From RU20A sp042610495 (GTDB taxonomy: Bacteria > Pseudomonadota > Alphaproteobacteria > Rhizobiales > Rhizobiaceae): DNA of 64,000 bases. The translations under genes were made by a program, and so were the position numbers. Shown here piece by piece: positions 17,868 to 26,547 of the stretch (position 1 is the stretch's first letter; every line of letters begins with the position of its first letter). The stretch covers positions 62,001 to 126,000 of the forward strand of contig NZ_JBHGAP010000003.1 in assembly GCF_042610495.1 (NCBI RefSeq), written 5' to 3'. The notes under the pieces were generated by a model. It saw only the letters and a program-made list of their open reading frames with translations, was not told the DNA's origin and searched no databases.

Positions 17868-19646
17868 TCAGGCCGGGTCGAGCGTCCAGACGACCGTCCA
17901 GGGCCCAATGTCGCCGTTGGCGCCGAAGTTTCCCTCGATCCACAGAATACGCCCTGCCGGCGCTTCGATCGTCCCACCCGGCGTGGCGGAGAGGTTGGCG
18001 GTCAGCGTGAGCCGGCTGCCATCGCCGAGCGTCCAGACGGTCTCCAACAGGGATGCGCCAAGGATGCGGCTTTCCGCCTGCCGACCGATGCCGGTGAGCC
18101 GCGGGATGATGACGGCGCGGCGAAGCGCGATGAGGCGCTGGTAGAGCGACAGGCGCTCGGCCTGCGGACCGGAGAGGCGTTCCGGCCAGTTCAGCCGGGC
18201 GCTCTCGAAGGTTTCCGGCGCGGTCGGGTCCGGCGGCTCGCCGGCGTGATCCTCAAAGCCCGGCAGACGGGAGAGTTCCTTTCCGCGACCTTCCCGGACC
18301 GCGGCGTTCAGTTCTTCGTTGAAGTCGCAGAAATAGGGGAAGGGCGTCGTCGCGTCCCATTCCTCGCCCATGAAGATCATGGGGATCTGCGGTGCCAGCA
18401 GATAAAGCGCGGCGATGGCGCGAATGGCTTCCGGCGGAGCGACGGCATTGATGCGGTCACCGAAGGCGCGGTTGCCGACCTGGTCGTGGTTCTGGATGAA
18501 GGCGACGAAGGCGGTCGGCGGCAGGTGGGCGCTCGGCTTTCCCCGCTCGCTGCCGCGATAGGGCATGGTCTCGCCCTGAAAGACGAAGCCGTCGGCAAGT
18601 GCCCGGCCAACTTTCTCGTCGCCCTCGTAATCCGCGTAGTAGCCGGTCGTTTCGCCGGTGGCGGCGACATGCAGCACGTGGTGGATGTCGTCGTTCCACT
18701 GGGCATTATAGGCCACGGGCCGGCCATCGGTGTCCCGCTCCAGCAGGGCCGGGTCGTTCTCCTCGTTTTCGACCACGAGGTGCACATGCCGGTCGCCGGC
18801 GGCGGCGCGGATACGGCGGGCCATTTCGAAAAGCAGGTGTTCCTCGCTGTCGTCGATGAGCGCGTGGACGGCGTCGAAGCGCAGGCCGTCGAGACGGTAT
18901 TCGAGGATCCAGTAGATGGCGTTTTCGATGATGAAGTCGCGCGCGTCGCGGGCGCCCGTGTCATCGAGGTTGACGGCATCGCCCCAGGGCGTGTGGTGGT
19001 GATCGGTGAAGATCGGCGCCATCAGCGGCAGGTAGTTCCCATCAGGGCCGAAGTGGTTGTAGACCACGTCGAGGAAGACCGAGATGCCGCGCGCATGGGC
19101 CGCATCCACGAAGGCCATCATCTCTTCCGGTCGGCCATAGCGGTTGTCTGGCGCATAGGGCAGCACGCCGTCATAGCCCCAGTTGCGACGGCCGGAGAAG
19201 TCGGCGACCGGCATGATCTGGATGGCGGTGATGCCGAGCGCTGCGAGGTGATCCAGCCGCTCGATGGCGGCGGTGAAGGTGCCGTCCGGCGTAAACGTGC
19301 CGATGTGCAGCTCGTAGAGGATGGTTTCTTCCCATGGCCGACCGCGCCAGTCGGGCGTCAGCCAGCTGAAGGAGCGGGTGTGGACGATCTCGCTCGGCCC
19401 ATGCACATCCTCCGGCTGGTGGCGGGAGGCGGGGTCCGGCACGCGGGTTCCGTCCTCGAGCCGGAAGGCATAGCGGGCTCCGGCCGCGCAAGGGGCGTGC
19501 GCGAAGTGCCAGCCCTTGTCATCGCGCTGCATCGCCTGCGGCGCGTGGCCTTCCACCTCCAGCATCACCGTCTGTTGACGCGGCGCCCAGAGGCGGAACT
19601 CGAAACCATTGTCGCATGGGGTGGGGCCGAAGGAATAGGTGAACAC
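17868..19646 (-). CDS. treZ: Malto-oligosyltrehalose trehalohydrolase
   Basis: A 592-residue GH13 enzyme. An N-terminal carbohydrate-binding-like domain (FGPTPCDNGFEFRLWAPRQQ) precedes the catalytic barrel with YELHIGTFTPDGTF, DVVYNHFGPDGNYL, the nucleophile Asp in DGLRFDAVHAL (about 259), the acid in VVENEEND (about 292) and the transition-state Asp in QNHDQVGNRAFGDR (about 385). It releases trehalose from maltooligosyl trehalose made by TreY, whose gene lies at 23258 on the other strand. No treS or otsAB is in the window. A weak EcfG-type promoter is upstream. Confidence 0.96.
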   Translation of the reverse strand: MFTYSFGPTPCDNGFEFRLWAPRQQTVMLEVEGHAPQAMQRDDKGWHFAHAPCAAGARYAFRLEDGTRVPDPASRHQPEDVHGPSEIVHTRSFSWLTPDWRGRPWEETILYELHIGTFTPDGTFTAAIERLDHLAALGITAIQIMPVADFSGRRNWGYDGVLPYAPDNRYGRPEEMMAFVDAAHARGISVFLDVVYNHFGPDGNYLPLMAPIFTDHHHTPWGDAVNLDDTGARDARDFIIENAIYWILEYRLDGLRFDAVHALIDDSEEHLLFEMARRIRAAAGDRHVHLVVENEENDPALLERDTDGRPVAYNAQWNDDIHHVLHVAATGETTGYYADYEGDEKVGRALADGFVFQGETMPYRGSERGKPSAHLPPTAFVAFIQNHDQVGNRAFGDRINAVAPPEAIRAIAALYLLAPQIPMIFMGEEWDATTPFPYFCDFNEELNAAVREGRGKELSRLPGFEDHAGEPPDPTAPETFESARLNWPERLSGPQAERLSLYQRLIALRRAVIIPRLTGIGRQAESRILGASLLETVWTLGDGSRLTLTANLSATPGGTIEAPAGRILWIEGNFGANGDIGPWTVVWTLDPA

Positions 19647-19683
19647 GTGGGGCCGCTCCTGTTGTTCTGTCCGATGTCATTCA

Positions 19684-19709
19684 AACCACGGTGCGGGCCT
19701 CGCCGTTCC
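19684..19709 (-). promoter_or_regulatory. Weak EcfG-type promoter candidate for treZ
   Basis: On the minus strand GGAAC (19709-19705) is followed after 17 nt by GGTT (19687-19684); the consensus -10 is CGTT. It lies 38 bp before the treZ start. One mismatch makes this the weaker member of the group described at 20577, 23146, 23202, 26329 and 36289. Confidence 0.4.
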
Positions 19710-19751
19710 GTCGCCGCGGCTTGGGTCTTGCCGCAAGGTCTGCGGCGCGTG

Positions 19752-20477
19752 TCATGGCAGCTCGATGGTGACATAGAGCGGCAGGTGGTCCGAGGCGAGG
19801 CGCGCAAGCGGCGAGCGCAGCACGCCTGTCGCCACAGGGCGAATATCCGGGCTGCCGAAAATGTGGTCGATGCGCAGGAACGGCAGGCGCGAGGGGAAGG
19901 TGGCGCCCGGCTTCGGCTTCAGCGCGCGCGGCAGGTCGGTCAGTGTGCCTGCAAGTGCGCGGTAAGGCGCCGAGCGGGGCGGCGAGTTCATGTCGCCGGC
20001 AATCAGCAGCGGGCCGGCGCGGCGTTCGGCGGCGCCGATCCAGTCGGGGCCGAGCAGCGCGTTCACCTGCTTCATGCGGTCGCTGCCGCGAAGCCCGAGA
20101 TGGGTGACGATCACCTGCAACGTCGTTTCGCCGAGATCGACTTCCACCCAGAGCGCGCCGCGAGCCTCGCCGCGGGCGGGAAGCGCAGCGGCTTTCACGA
20201 GGCGGGTGGGGAAAGCGGTCAGAAGGGCGTCGCCGTAGCGCTCGTTCTCGACGTGCAGCGCCGGGTGGAAATGCGCTTCCATGCGCAGTTGGTCGGCAAT
20301 GACGCGTGCCTGGTCGATGCCGCCGCTGCGCAGCCGCTCCGCATCCACCTCCTGCAGCGCGATGATGTCGGCACCCGTTTCGGCGATCGTGTCGGCGATG
20401 CGTTTCGGGTCAAGTCGGCGATCGGTGCCGAAGCAGCTGTGAATGTTGTAGGTGGCGATCGTCAGGCGGCGCGGCAT
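19752..20477 (-). CDS. Endonuclease/exonuclease/phosphatase-family hydrolase
   Basis: A 241-residue EEP-fold protein: TIATYNIHSCFGTD (Asn metal site), IIALQEVDAER (catalytic Glu), ALWVEVDLG, IVTHLGLRGSDR, LIAGDMNSPP (Asp/Asn), RIDHIFGS and the terminal ASDHLPLYVTIEL with the catalytic His. Proteins of this kind are encoded beside PLD-like and UPF0104 genes in many rhizobia and may act on phospholipid head groups rather than nucleic acid. ATG 20477 is used; no signal peptide. It diverges from the UPF0104 gene. Confidence 0.88.
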   Translation of the reverse strand: MPRRLTIATYNIHSCFGTDRRLDPKRIADTIAETGADIIALQEVDAERLRSGGIDQARVIADQLRMEAHFHPALHVENERYGDALLTAFPTRLVKAAALPARGEARGALWVEVDLGETTLQVIVTHLGLRGSDRMKQVNALLGPDWIGAAERRAGPLLIAGDMNSPPRSAPYRALAGTLTDLPRALKPKPGATFPSRLPFLRIDHIFGSPDIRPVATGVLRSPLARLASDHLPLYVTIELP

Positions 20478-20576
20478 GGTGGCGTCGGCGGGCTCCTCTT
20501 TGGGATGTCCCAAGCGGCGGCTTGGGCGGGCGTGGCAGGCCGGACGGAGGCAATGGCAATTCCGTTCGCCGGTCAG

Positions 20577-20602
20577 GGAACACGTTGGGCCTGCATTTCG
20601 TT
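20577..20602 (+). promoter_or_regulatory. EcfG-type general stress promoter for UPF0104 gene
   Basis: GGAAC (20577-20581), 17-nt spacer, CGTT (20599-20602): a full match to the alphaproteobacterial EcfG/RpoE2 promoter pattern GGAAC-N16/17-CGTT. The ATG is 28 bp downstream, a sensible leader length. Confidence 0.72.
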
Positions 20603-20630
20603 CCGCATCGAATTGCAAGCGGAGACCCCC

Positions 20631-21578
20631 ATGGCCCTGACCTCGAAGCGCAGCCTGTTCAATATCGTCATGGTGGTCGCGACCCTCGGCGCGATGGTGC
20701 TCGTCTACCGCGGGCTGAGCCGTTATTCCTGGGACGAGATCTGGCAGTCGCTGAGCGCGATTTCGGCAGGCCACATGCTTGGCGCGCTGGGGTTCATGGC
20801 GCTCTCCTATGTCGCGCTCACCTTCTTCGACTATCTCGGCCTTCGCTATGCCGGTCACCCGCTCACCTACTGGAAGGCCGCGATCGCTTCCTTCTCGGGC
20901 CTTGCCATCGGACACAATGTCGGCGTGGCCGCACTTTCGAGCGGCGCGGTGCGCTACCGCTTCTATTCGCGCTTTGGGCTCAGCAACGAGGAGATCGCCA
21001 AGGTCATCCTGTTCTGCGGCGTGACGGTCGGTGTCGGCCTCATCTCCCTTGCCGGCATCAGCCTGCTGTTCCTGCCGGATCTGGCCGGTCGGGTCGCGGG
21101 TCTCGGCAATGATGGCGCACGGATTGCCGGTATCGTCTGCCTGCTCATCATCGCCGCCTATCTCGCCGCTGCTGCCTTCGTGCGGGGCACGGTGACGATC
21201 CGCAAGTGGACCTTCGATATGCCCGGCCTTCCGCTGGCCTTGGGGCAGGTGGCTGTCGGCACCGCCAATTTCGTCTTCGTCGCGGCCTGTCTGCACCAGC
21301 TAGTCGGCGGGGAGGCCGGCTTCGGCGCCGTGACGGCGGCCTATGTGGTCGGCAATCTCGCGGCCGTCGTCAGCCATGTGCCGGGCGGTATCGGCGTCTT
21401 GGAGGCGACGATTTCCTACGTGATGGGCGGGGCCGCGTCGATCGGCGCGCTGATCGCCTTCCGCGTCATCTACTTCTTCCTGCCGCTGCCCTTTGGTCTG
21501 CTCTGCCTGTTTGGTGGCGAGATCGCCAACCGCGTGCGCGGCGCGGCCGGCGGCGAAATGGAACGGCCCGCATCCTGA
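20631..21578 (+). CDS. UPF0104 / lysylphosphatidylglycerol-synthase-like membrane protein
   Basis: A 315-residue integral membrane protein with about eight spans, resembling the flippase-like N-terminal domain of MprF without the synthase domain. Characteristic segments are FFDYLGLRYAGHPLTYW, LSSGAVRYRFYSRFG and SHVPGGIGVLEATI. ATG 20631 follows GGAG; the frame stays open far upstream only because of GC-rich antisense to treZ. Neighbouring PLD-like and EEP proteins suggest a shared role in membrane-lipid remodelling, here under a stress promoter. Function inferred from context. Confidence 0.85.
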   Translation: MALTSKRSLFNIVMVVATLGAMVLVYRGLSRYSWDEIWQSLSAISAGHMLGALGFMALSYVALTFFDYLGLRYAGHPLTYWKAAIASFSGLAIGHNVGVAALSSGAVRYRFYSRFGLSNEEIAKVILFCGVTVGVGLISLAGISLLFLPDLAGRVAGLGNDGARIAGIVCLLIIAAYLAAAAFVRGTVTIRKWTFDMPGLPLALGQVAVGTANFVFVAACLHQLVGGEAGFGAVTAAYVVGNLAAVVSHVPGGIGVLEATISYVMGGAASIGALIAFRVIYFFLPLPFGLLCLFGGEIANRVRGAAGGEMERPAS

Positions 21579-21616
21579 GGGATACGGGCCGGACGTCTGG
21601 CGGCACGAATGGTGCT

Positions 21617-23089
21617 TCAGCCGCGGGCGAAGAGGCGGAAGAGCCGCGGCAGCGGCCACCAGGGTTCGCGCGGGTCCACGAGATCGGTGCCGGGCACCAG
21701 ATCGGTCGGCCCGTCCTTTCGCGCATCCTCAAAGGGCCGCAGGCCGCGGGGCCCGACATTGAGCTGGTCAAAGGCCGCCGTCAGCGAACCATTGCCGGAC
21801 AGGATGGCCGAGAGAACCTCTTCCGAAGCGCCAAGATGTTCCGCGAAAAGGCGTGTGCGCAGCGCCAGGATGGCGGCGCGATCTTCGGGGCGATGGGCCT
21901 CCAGCGCGAGATCCAGTTCGCTGTCGAGCTTTTCCGAGCGCTGGTTGAAGTTGGAGGAACCGACGCGCAGGAACAGGTCGTCCACGACGATGATCTTGGA
22001 ATGGACGATCACTTCCTCCGCCGTTCCATCGGCGCGCGGCACGACCGGAAAGCCGGTGCGCAGGCGCCCGTAGCGATCGGAAGCCATCAGCTTGCGCAGC
22101 AGCCGGTCACGGTTGGCGCCAAGCACGACGCGCTCCAGGAAGCCGTGGGAGCTGCGCGTGGTGATGATGACGATCTCGGGGCCATTGGGGTCTTCGAGCT
22201 TTTCGCAGAGAAGGCGGGCGATCTTGCGCGAGGCGAAATACTGGTTCTCGATGTAGATGTGACGCCGCCCCCGGGACAGCGCGTCGAGCGTCAGGCGCAT
22301 GGCCTCGTTGCGGCCCTTGCGGCCGCGCAGGCCGGGTTCGGTGCGGGCCAGCGACACGTCGATGTTGCGGAAGGCGGGTTCGGTGATGAAGTGCGCGGCG
22401 TTGGGCCTGGGGCGGGCATGGGCCACGCGCTTGCGGCTGGCACGCAGCCAGCGCCGGCGGGCGATGTCGCCGATGGCCGCCGCTGCCGCACCTTCCACCA
22501 CGCTCTGGGCATCATGCACCGGACCATAAAGCCCGCCATCGGGCAGCGTGCGACGCGGATCGTCCGGACGGTGCTCGGGCGTATCCCAGCGCTTGGCGGT
22601 AAGATCGATGCCACCGGCAAAGGCGATGTGGTCGTCGATGACGACGATCTTCTGGTGGTGCGAGCCGCGAATGGCGTGGCGCGTATCGAAGCAGATCTCG
22701 ATGCGCTCGTGCTCGTTCCAGCCTTGACCGGAGAACATCTTGAGCGACTTCCCGGAATAGATGGGACCCATCGCCCAGACGAGGATGCGGACGGTAAGCC
22801 CCGGCTTCTCCTCCACCAGAGTCCGAAGGCGGTGGCCGAGCGTGGGGCTGTCGGGATCGTCCGGCCGCAGGCGGATATCCGGGTTGAAGTCCCAGCCGAC
22901 GATCCAGAGCTGTTCCTGCGCGTCGTCCAGCGCCCGGTCGAGCGCTTCGTAGTAGGCGGCGCCGTCGATCAGCAGGGCGAAGCGGTCGGCTCTGGCGGTG
23001 CGCCAGGCGTTGTCACCCGGACGGGCGATGGGGTGCGCGGTCGTCGATCGACGGCGCTTGAAGGCGGAGAAGAGGCGTTCGTGTTTCAA
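21617..23089 (-). CDS. Phospholipase D-like protein (two HKD motifs)
   Basis: A 490-residue PLD-superfamily enzyme. HKD motif 1 is HHQKIVVIDDHIAFAGGID (about 141-160); motif 2 is VHSKIIVVDDLFLRVGSSN (about 358-376), each with its His, Lys and Asp. The layout resembles bacterial phosphatidyltransferases such as cardiolipin synthase variants, but no membrane anchor is evident. It likely acts on phospholipids at the membrane. It converges with UPF0104 and diverges from treY, with its own EcfG-type promoter 57 bp upstream of ATG 23089. Confidence 0.9.
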   Translation of the reverse strand: MKHERLFSAFKRRRSTTAHPIARPGDNAWRTARADRFALLIDGAAYYEALDRALDDAQEQLWIVGWDFNPDIRLRPDDPDSPTLGHRLRTLVEEKPGLTVRILVWAMGPIYSGKSLKMFSGQGWNEHERIEICFDTRHAIRGSHHQKIVVIDDHIAFAGGIDLTAKRWDTPEHRPDDPRRTLPDGGLYGPVHDAQSVVEGAAAAAIGDIARRRWLRASRKRVAHARPRPNAAHFITEPAFRNIDVSLARTEPGLRGRKGRNEAMRLTLDALSRGRRHIYIENQYFASRKIARLLCEKLEDPNGPEIVIITTRSSHGFLERVVLGANRDRLLRKLMASDRYGRLRTGFPVVPRADGTAEEVIVHSKIIVVDDLFLRVGSSNFNQRSEKLDSELDLALEAHRPEDRAAILALRTRLFAEHLGASEEVLSAILSGNGSLTAAFDQLNVGPRGLRPFEDARKDGPTDLVPGTDLVDPREPWWPLPRLFRLFARG

Positions 23090-23145
23090 GACGGGTTCCC
23101 AACACGGTCATGGCGCGTGCCCGGCAAGGCCGGCACTCCCCGCGA

Positions 23146-23170
23146 AACGAGCGAGGCTGGCGATTGTTCC
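23146..23170 (-). promoter_or_regulatory. EcfG-type promoter for PLD-like gene
   Basis: Minus strand: GGAAC (23170-23166), 16-nt spacer, CGTT (23149-23146), a full match. It lies 57 bp before the PLD start and back-to-back with the treY promoter at 23202. Confidence 0.72.
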
Positions 23171-23201
23171 GTCGGCGGTGGCATGGGTGCGGCCGGAGCG
23201 G

Positions 23202-23226
23202 GGAACAAAGCCCTTGTCGGCCCGTT
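23202..23226 (+). promoter_or_regulatory. EcfG-type promoter for treY
   Basis: GGAAC (23202-23206), 16-nt spacer, CGTT (23223-23226), a full match. The treY ATG is 31 bp downstream. Trehalose synthesis is a known output of the general stress response in rhizobia. Confidence 0.75.
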
Positions 23227-23257
23227 TAGCTTCGCCCCTCAGGAGAACCCTCTGCCA

Positions 23258-25891
23258 ATGCCCCTTCCCACCGCCACCTATCGCCTGCAGTTCCGCAATG
23301 GCATGACTTTCGACACCGCCCGCGCCCGCATCCCCGCCATCAAGGCTCTCGGCATCAGCCATCTCTATGCATCGCCGGTCTTTACCGCCACGACAGGCTC
23401 CACCCATGGCTATGATGTCACGGATGCCAACGGCATCGATCCCGTGCTTGGCGGCCTGGCGGGGCTGGAAAAACTGGCACGGGCGTTGAAGGCGGAGGGG
23501 ATTGGCCTCATCCTCGACATCGTGCCGAACCACATGGCGTCCTCCCTTGAAAATGCCTGGTGGAAAAGCGTGGTCCGCCACGGTGCAGGGAGCCCATTTT
23601 CCCGTCATTTCGACATCGACTGGCAAGAGCGTCTGACGCTGCCCTTCCTTGGCGAAAGTGCGGAAGAGGCCATTGCAGCGGGCAATCTCCGGCTGGGCGT
23701 CGATCCGGACGACCATGGTCCGTCGCTTGCCTATTACGACACGCATTATCCGCTGACGCCTGAAAGCTGGGGCATGCTCGCAGACGCGCTGCCGGATCCC
23801 GAGGTCGCGCAGGGGCTGTCCGCGCTGGCCGCCGAGGCCGGACCGGGCGGCAACTGGCCGGCGGAACGGCTGAAGACACTCGCCGCGCGTCTTGAGGGAA
23901 TGCTCGAGGCGCTTTCCGGCAATGCGGCCCTGCTGCAAGCCTTGCACGACCGTCAGCCCTATGTGCTGAAGGACTGGCGGACCGCGTGCAAGCACCTGAC
24001 CTATAGGCGCTTCTTCGAGGTAACGGGTCTGGTCGGGCTTCGCGTCGAAGATCCTGCCGTCTTCGAGGACAGCCATCGGCTTGTCGTCGATCTCGTGCGG
24101 CGGGGGCTGGTGGATGGCTTGCGCATCGACCATGTGGATGGCCTCGCCGATCCCGCGGCCTATCTGCAGCGGCTGAGGGCGGCGGTCGGGGCGGAAGTCT
24201 ACATCGTCGTTGAGAAGATCCTCGAGGAGGACGAAACCATTCCCGGTGACTGGCCGATCGAGGGGACGACGGGCTACGAGTTCATCACGGCGCTAACCCA
24301 CCTTCTCGTGGACGAGACCGACACCGGCGTGCTGCACCGCGCCTTTGCCGATGCCGCCAATGATGACCGGCCATTGGCCGCGCAGGCGCTGGAGGCCAAG
24401 GACCTCATGCTTTCTGTAAACTTCGAAGGCGAGGTGACGCGGCTTTCACGGCTTCTGGCCGATGCTTCGAAGGCGTCCGGCGATGATCTGCCGGTCGAAG
24501 CCTTCGGCGAAGCGGTGCGGAGCATGATCCGCGCCTTGTCCGTCTACCGGACCTATGTGACGGCAGACGGCGCGAGCGACACCGATCGCCGACGCCTTGC
24601 ATCGATCACGGAAACGGCTGGCGAGACGGTGACCGGGCAGGCGGCGCGCGATGCCGTCGCATTCGTGGCGCGGCTGATGACGGAGGCGATGCCGGATGTC
24701 GATGGCCATCTGCTCTCGGAAATCCGGGCGCGTTTCCAGCAGCTTAGCGGTCCCATCATGGCCAAGGCCATGGAAGACACGCTCTTCTATCGCTACGGCG
24801 CCATGCTGGCGCTGAACGAGGTGGGCGGCAATCCGGGCCAGCGGCCGGGCGGCCCGAATGCGTTCCACACCCGCATGGTCCGGCGGCAGGCTGACATGCC
24901 CCACGCGCTCTCGGCCACCTCTACGCATGATACCAAGCGCGGTGAGGATGCGCGGGCGCGCCTTGCCACGCTCAGCGAAATGCCGGCCCTGTGGATCGCG
25001 GCCGTCACCCGCTGGCGGCGGCTGAACGCGCCGCTCGTGCCGGTTCTCGCTTGCGGACCGGCGCCGGAAGCCTGGGTGGAGTGGACGATCTACCAGGCCA
25101 TGCTCGGCGCCTGGCCGATCGGCGGACGGCAGGATCCCGAGTTCGCCGGACTTGCCGAGCGCTTCGACGCCTTTGTCGAGAAGATGCTACGCGAGGCAAA
25201 GACGCGTACCAACTGGGGGGCGCCCGACACGGCCTATGAGGAAGCGGTGCGCGGCTTCGCCCGCCACTTGCTCGACCCCGAGGCGAGCGCGGTGTTTCTC
25301 GCGGATTTCGAGAAGACGGCGCAACCCTTCCTCGCGGCCGGGCTCGTCAACTCGCTGTCCCAGACAGTTGCGAAACTTCTGGCGCCCGGCATTCCCGACA
25401 TCTATGCCGGCAGCGAGCATGCGGATTTCTCGCTCGTCGACCCCGACAATCGCCGTCCGCTCGGCCCTGTCGTTCTGCCGGGATACCCGTTGTCCGTTCC
25501 GACGCCGGAGACCTTCACGCGCTACAAGCAGGCGCTGATGCGTCGCCTGCTGTCCCTGCGCAACATGCCGCAGGTGGGAGAAGCGTTTGCCGGTGACTAT
25601 CGTCCCCTGGCGATTGAGGGGCCGGCCGCCCGCCATTTCCTCGCCTTCGAGCGGCGCGGGCGCGACTGCGCCGTCATTGCCATCCTGCCGCGCTGCGTGG
25701 CGGGACGGCTGGTGGAGGGCACGCTGATGCTCGATACGGACCTGACCGTGGCGGCCGACATCGCGCTTCCCTTCGACCTTTCCGGTCGCCTCATCAATGC
25801 GCTGACGGGGGAGCGTATCGACGCCAACTTCGTCGCTTCGGTCGGATCGCTTCTTGGCGAGCACCCCGTCGCCGTGCTCGCGACGGGGTGA
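23258..25891 (+). CDS. treY: Malto-oligosyltrehalose synthase
   Basis: An 877-residue GH13_26 enzyme beginning PTATYRLQFRNGMTF, the standard start of TreY. Catalytic signature residues are in DGLRIDHVDGL (about 287), YIVVEKILEEDE (Glu, about 316) and SATSTHDTKRGEDAR (Asp, about 556). It turns the reducing end of maltodextrins into a trehalosyl unit; TreZ then cuts trehalose off. ATG 23258 follows AGGAG by 12 nt; the open frame continues upstream but without a start signal. It ends just before a strong terminator. Confidence 0.96.
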   Translation: MPLPTATYRLQFRNGMTFDTARARIPAIKALGISHLYASPVFTATTGSTHGYDVTDANGIDPVLGGLAGLEKLARALKAEGIGLILDIVPNHMASSLENAWWKSVVRHGAGSPFSRHFDIDWQERLTLPFLGESAEEAIAAGNLRLGVDPDDHGPSLAYYDTHYPLTPESWGMLADALPDPEVAQGLSALAAEAGPGGNWPAERLKTLAARLEGMLEALSGNAALLQALHDRQPYVLKDWRTACKHLTYRRFFEVTGLVGLRVEDPAVFEDSHRLVVDLVRRGLVDGLRIDHVDGLADPAAYLQRLRAAVGAEVYIVVEKILEEDETIPGDWPIEGTTGYEFITALTHLLVDETDTGVLHRAFADAANDDRPLAAQALEAKDLMLSVNFEGEVTRLSRLLADASKASGDDLPVEAFGEAVRSMIRALSVYRTYVTADGASDTDRRRLASITETAGETVTGQAARDAVAFVARLMTEAMPDVDGHLLSEIRARFQQLSGPIMAKAMEDTLFYRYGAMLALNEVGGNPGQRPGGPNAFHTRMVRRQADMPHALSATSTHDTKRGEDARARLATLSEMPALWIAAVTRWRRLNAPLVPVLACGPAPEAWVEWTIYQAMLGAWPIGGRQDPEFAGLAERFDAFVEKMLREAKTRTNWGAPDTAYEEAVRGFARHLLDPEASAVFLADFEKTAQPFLAAGLVNSLSQTVAKLLAPGIPDIYAGSEHADFSLVDPDNRRPLGPVVLPGYPLSVPTPETFTRYKQALMRRLLSLRNMPQVGEAFAGDYRPLAIEGPAARHFLAFERRGRDCAVIAILPRCVAGRLVEGTLMLDTDLTVAADIALPFDLSGRLINALTGERIDANFVASVGSLLGEHPVAVLATG

Positions 25892-25919
25892 GCAGGGATT
25901 TTGCTGCGTGCACGACACG

Positions 25920-25951
25920 AAAAAGGGCTGCCCGTCAGGACAGCCCTTTTT
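25920..25951. terminator. Bidirectional Rho-independent terminator
   Basis: AAAAAGGGCTG (25920-25930) pairs with CAGCCCTTTTT (25941-25951) around a 10-nt loop: an 11-bp stem with A- and T-runs on both sides. It serves treY (plus) and the DUF982 gene (minus). Confidence 0.9.
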
Positions 25952-25973
25952 CAATCAACCTGTCTCACCCGCC

Positions 25974-26303
25974 TCAGGCGGCGCCGACGGCTGCCGTGAC
26001 GCTGTTGGCCGCGACCGGCATCACGATGGGTGCCTTGGTGCTTGCCGCCGGGCTTTCAACCCACAGCAGGCCAGCCTCGATCGCCGCGCCGATCATGGCT
26101 TCGCGGGCGGCTTCGGTTTCGCGGGGTTCCGTGAGGGCGTTGCGGCAGCGGTCGAGGGCTGCGGCATAGTGATGGCCGCGGCGCATCGGCCATTCTGCCT
26201 CAAGAAAATCCAGCGCGTCGTAGGGGCTGCGAACCTCGTGGCGGATGCCGCAATGAAGCTTGAGCGTAACGGGACGAAACCAGGTGATGTAATGCATTAC
26301 CAT
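25974..26303 (-). CDS. DUF982-domain protein
   Basis: A 109-residue small protein of the DUF982 family, common and multicopy in rhizobia. Typical features are the V...V followed by SPYDALDFLEAEWPMRRGHHY, a Cys in DRCRNAL and the helix AAREAMIGAAIEAGLLW. GGAGG precedes ATG 26303 by 7 nt. The biochemical role of DUF982 is unknown. Here the gene has its own perfect EcfG-type promoter, which indicates a stress-linked function. Confidence 0.85.
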   Translation of the reverse strand: MVMHYITWFRPVTLKLHCGIRHEVRSPYDALDFLEAEWPMRRGHHYAAALDRCRNALTEPRETEAAREAMIGAAIEAGLLWVESPAASTKAPIVMPVAANSVTAAVGAA

Positions 26304-26328
26304 TTCCTTGCCTCCATAGTGCGCTTCA

Positions 26329-26353
26329 AACGCCCCGCCGAAGGGAAGGTTCC
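26329..26353 (-). promoter_or_regulatory. EcfG-type promoter for DUF982 gene
   Basis: Minus strand: GGAAC (26353-26349), 16-nt spacer, CGTT (26332-26329), a full match, 26 bp before the ATG at 26303. Confidence 0.72.
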
Positions 26354-26499
26354 GCTTAGTTTCGATGATATCGAGAAAATTTTTGATTGCACCGCAACAG
26401 GCGCGGAGACGACTGCAGGACCGCGATGGCGGCGCCGTTCCATCCCGGTGCCGTGGCCGCCGGGATGGAAATTTTGGGCATTAATTCAGAATCTTATTG

Positions 26500-26511
26500 C
26501 AAATCGATTTG
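26500..26511. promoter_or_regulatory. 12-bp perfect palindrome CAAATCGATTTG
   Basis: It lies in the 244-bp gap between the DUF982 start and the aldo/keto reductase stop. It resembles the TCAAAT-C-ATTTGA palindrome at 29714-29726. The rest of the gap holds the stress promoter and no gene I can support. Function unknown. Confidence 0.3.
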
Positions 26512-26547
26512 ATCGCTCACGTCTGCCGGAGGCCCGGAGGTTATCTG

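Noticed and set aside
17787..21578. A 1,263-codon open frame on the plus strand covering treZ and the EEP gene
   Set aside because: Only the last 315 codons (from 20631) look like protein with a start signal; the rest is antisense to treZ, whose catalytic motifs are unmistakable. GC-rich codon bias keeps the opposite frame open.
21206..23257. Long upstream extension of the treY frame (nearly 700 codons)
   Set aside because: It is antisense to the phospholipase D-like gene, lacks a ribosome-binding site, and TreY proteins begin at the ATG 23258 position.
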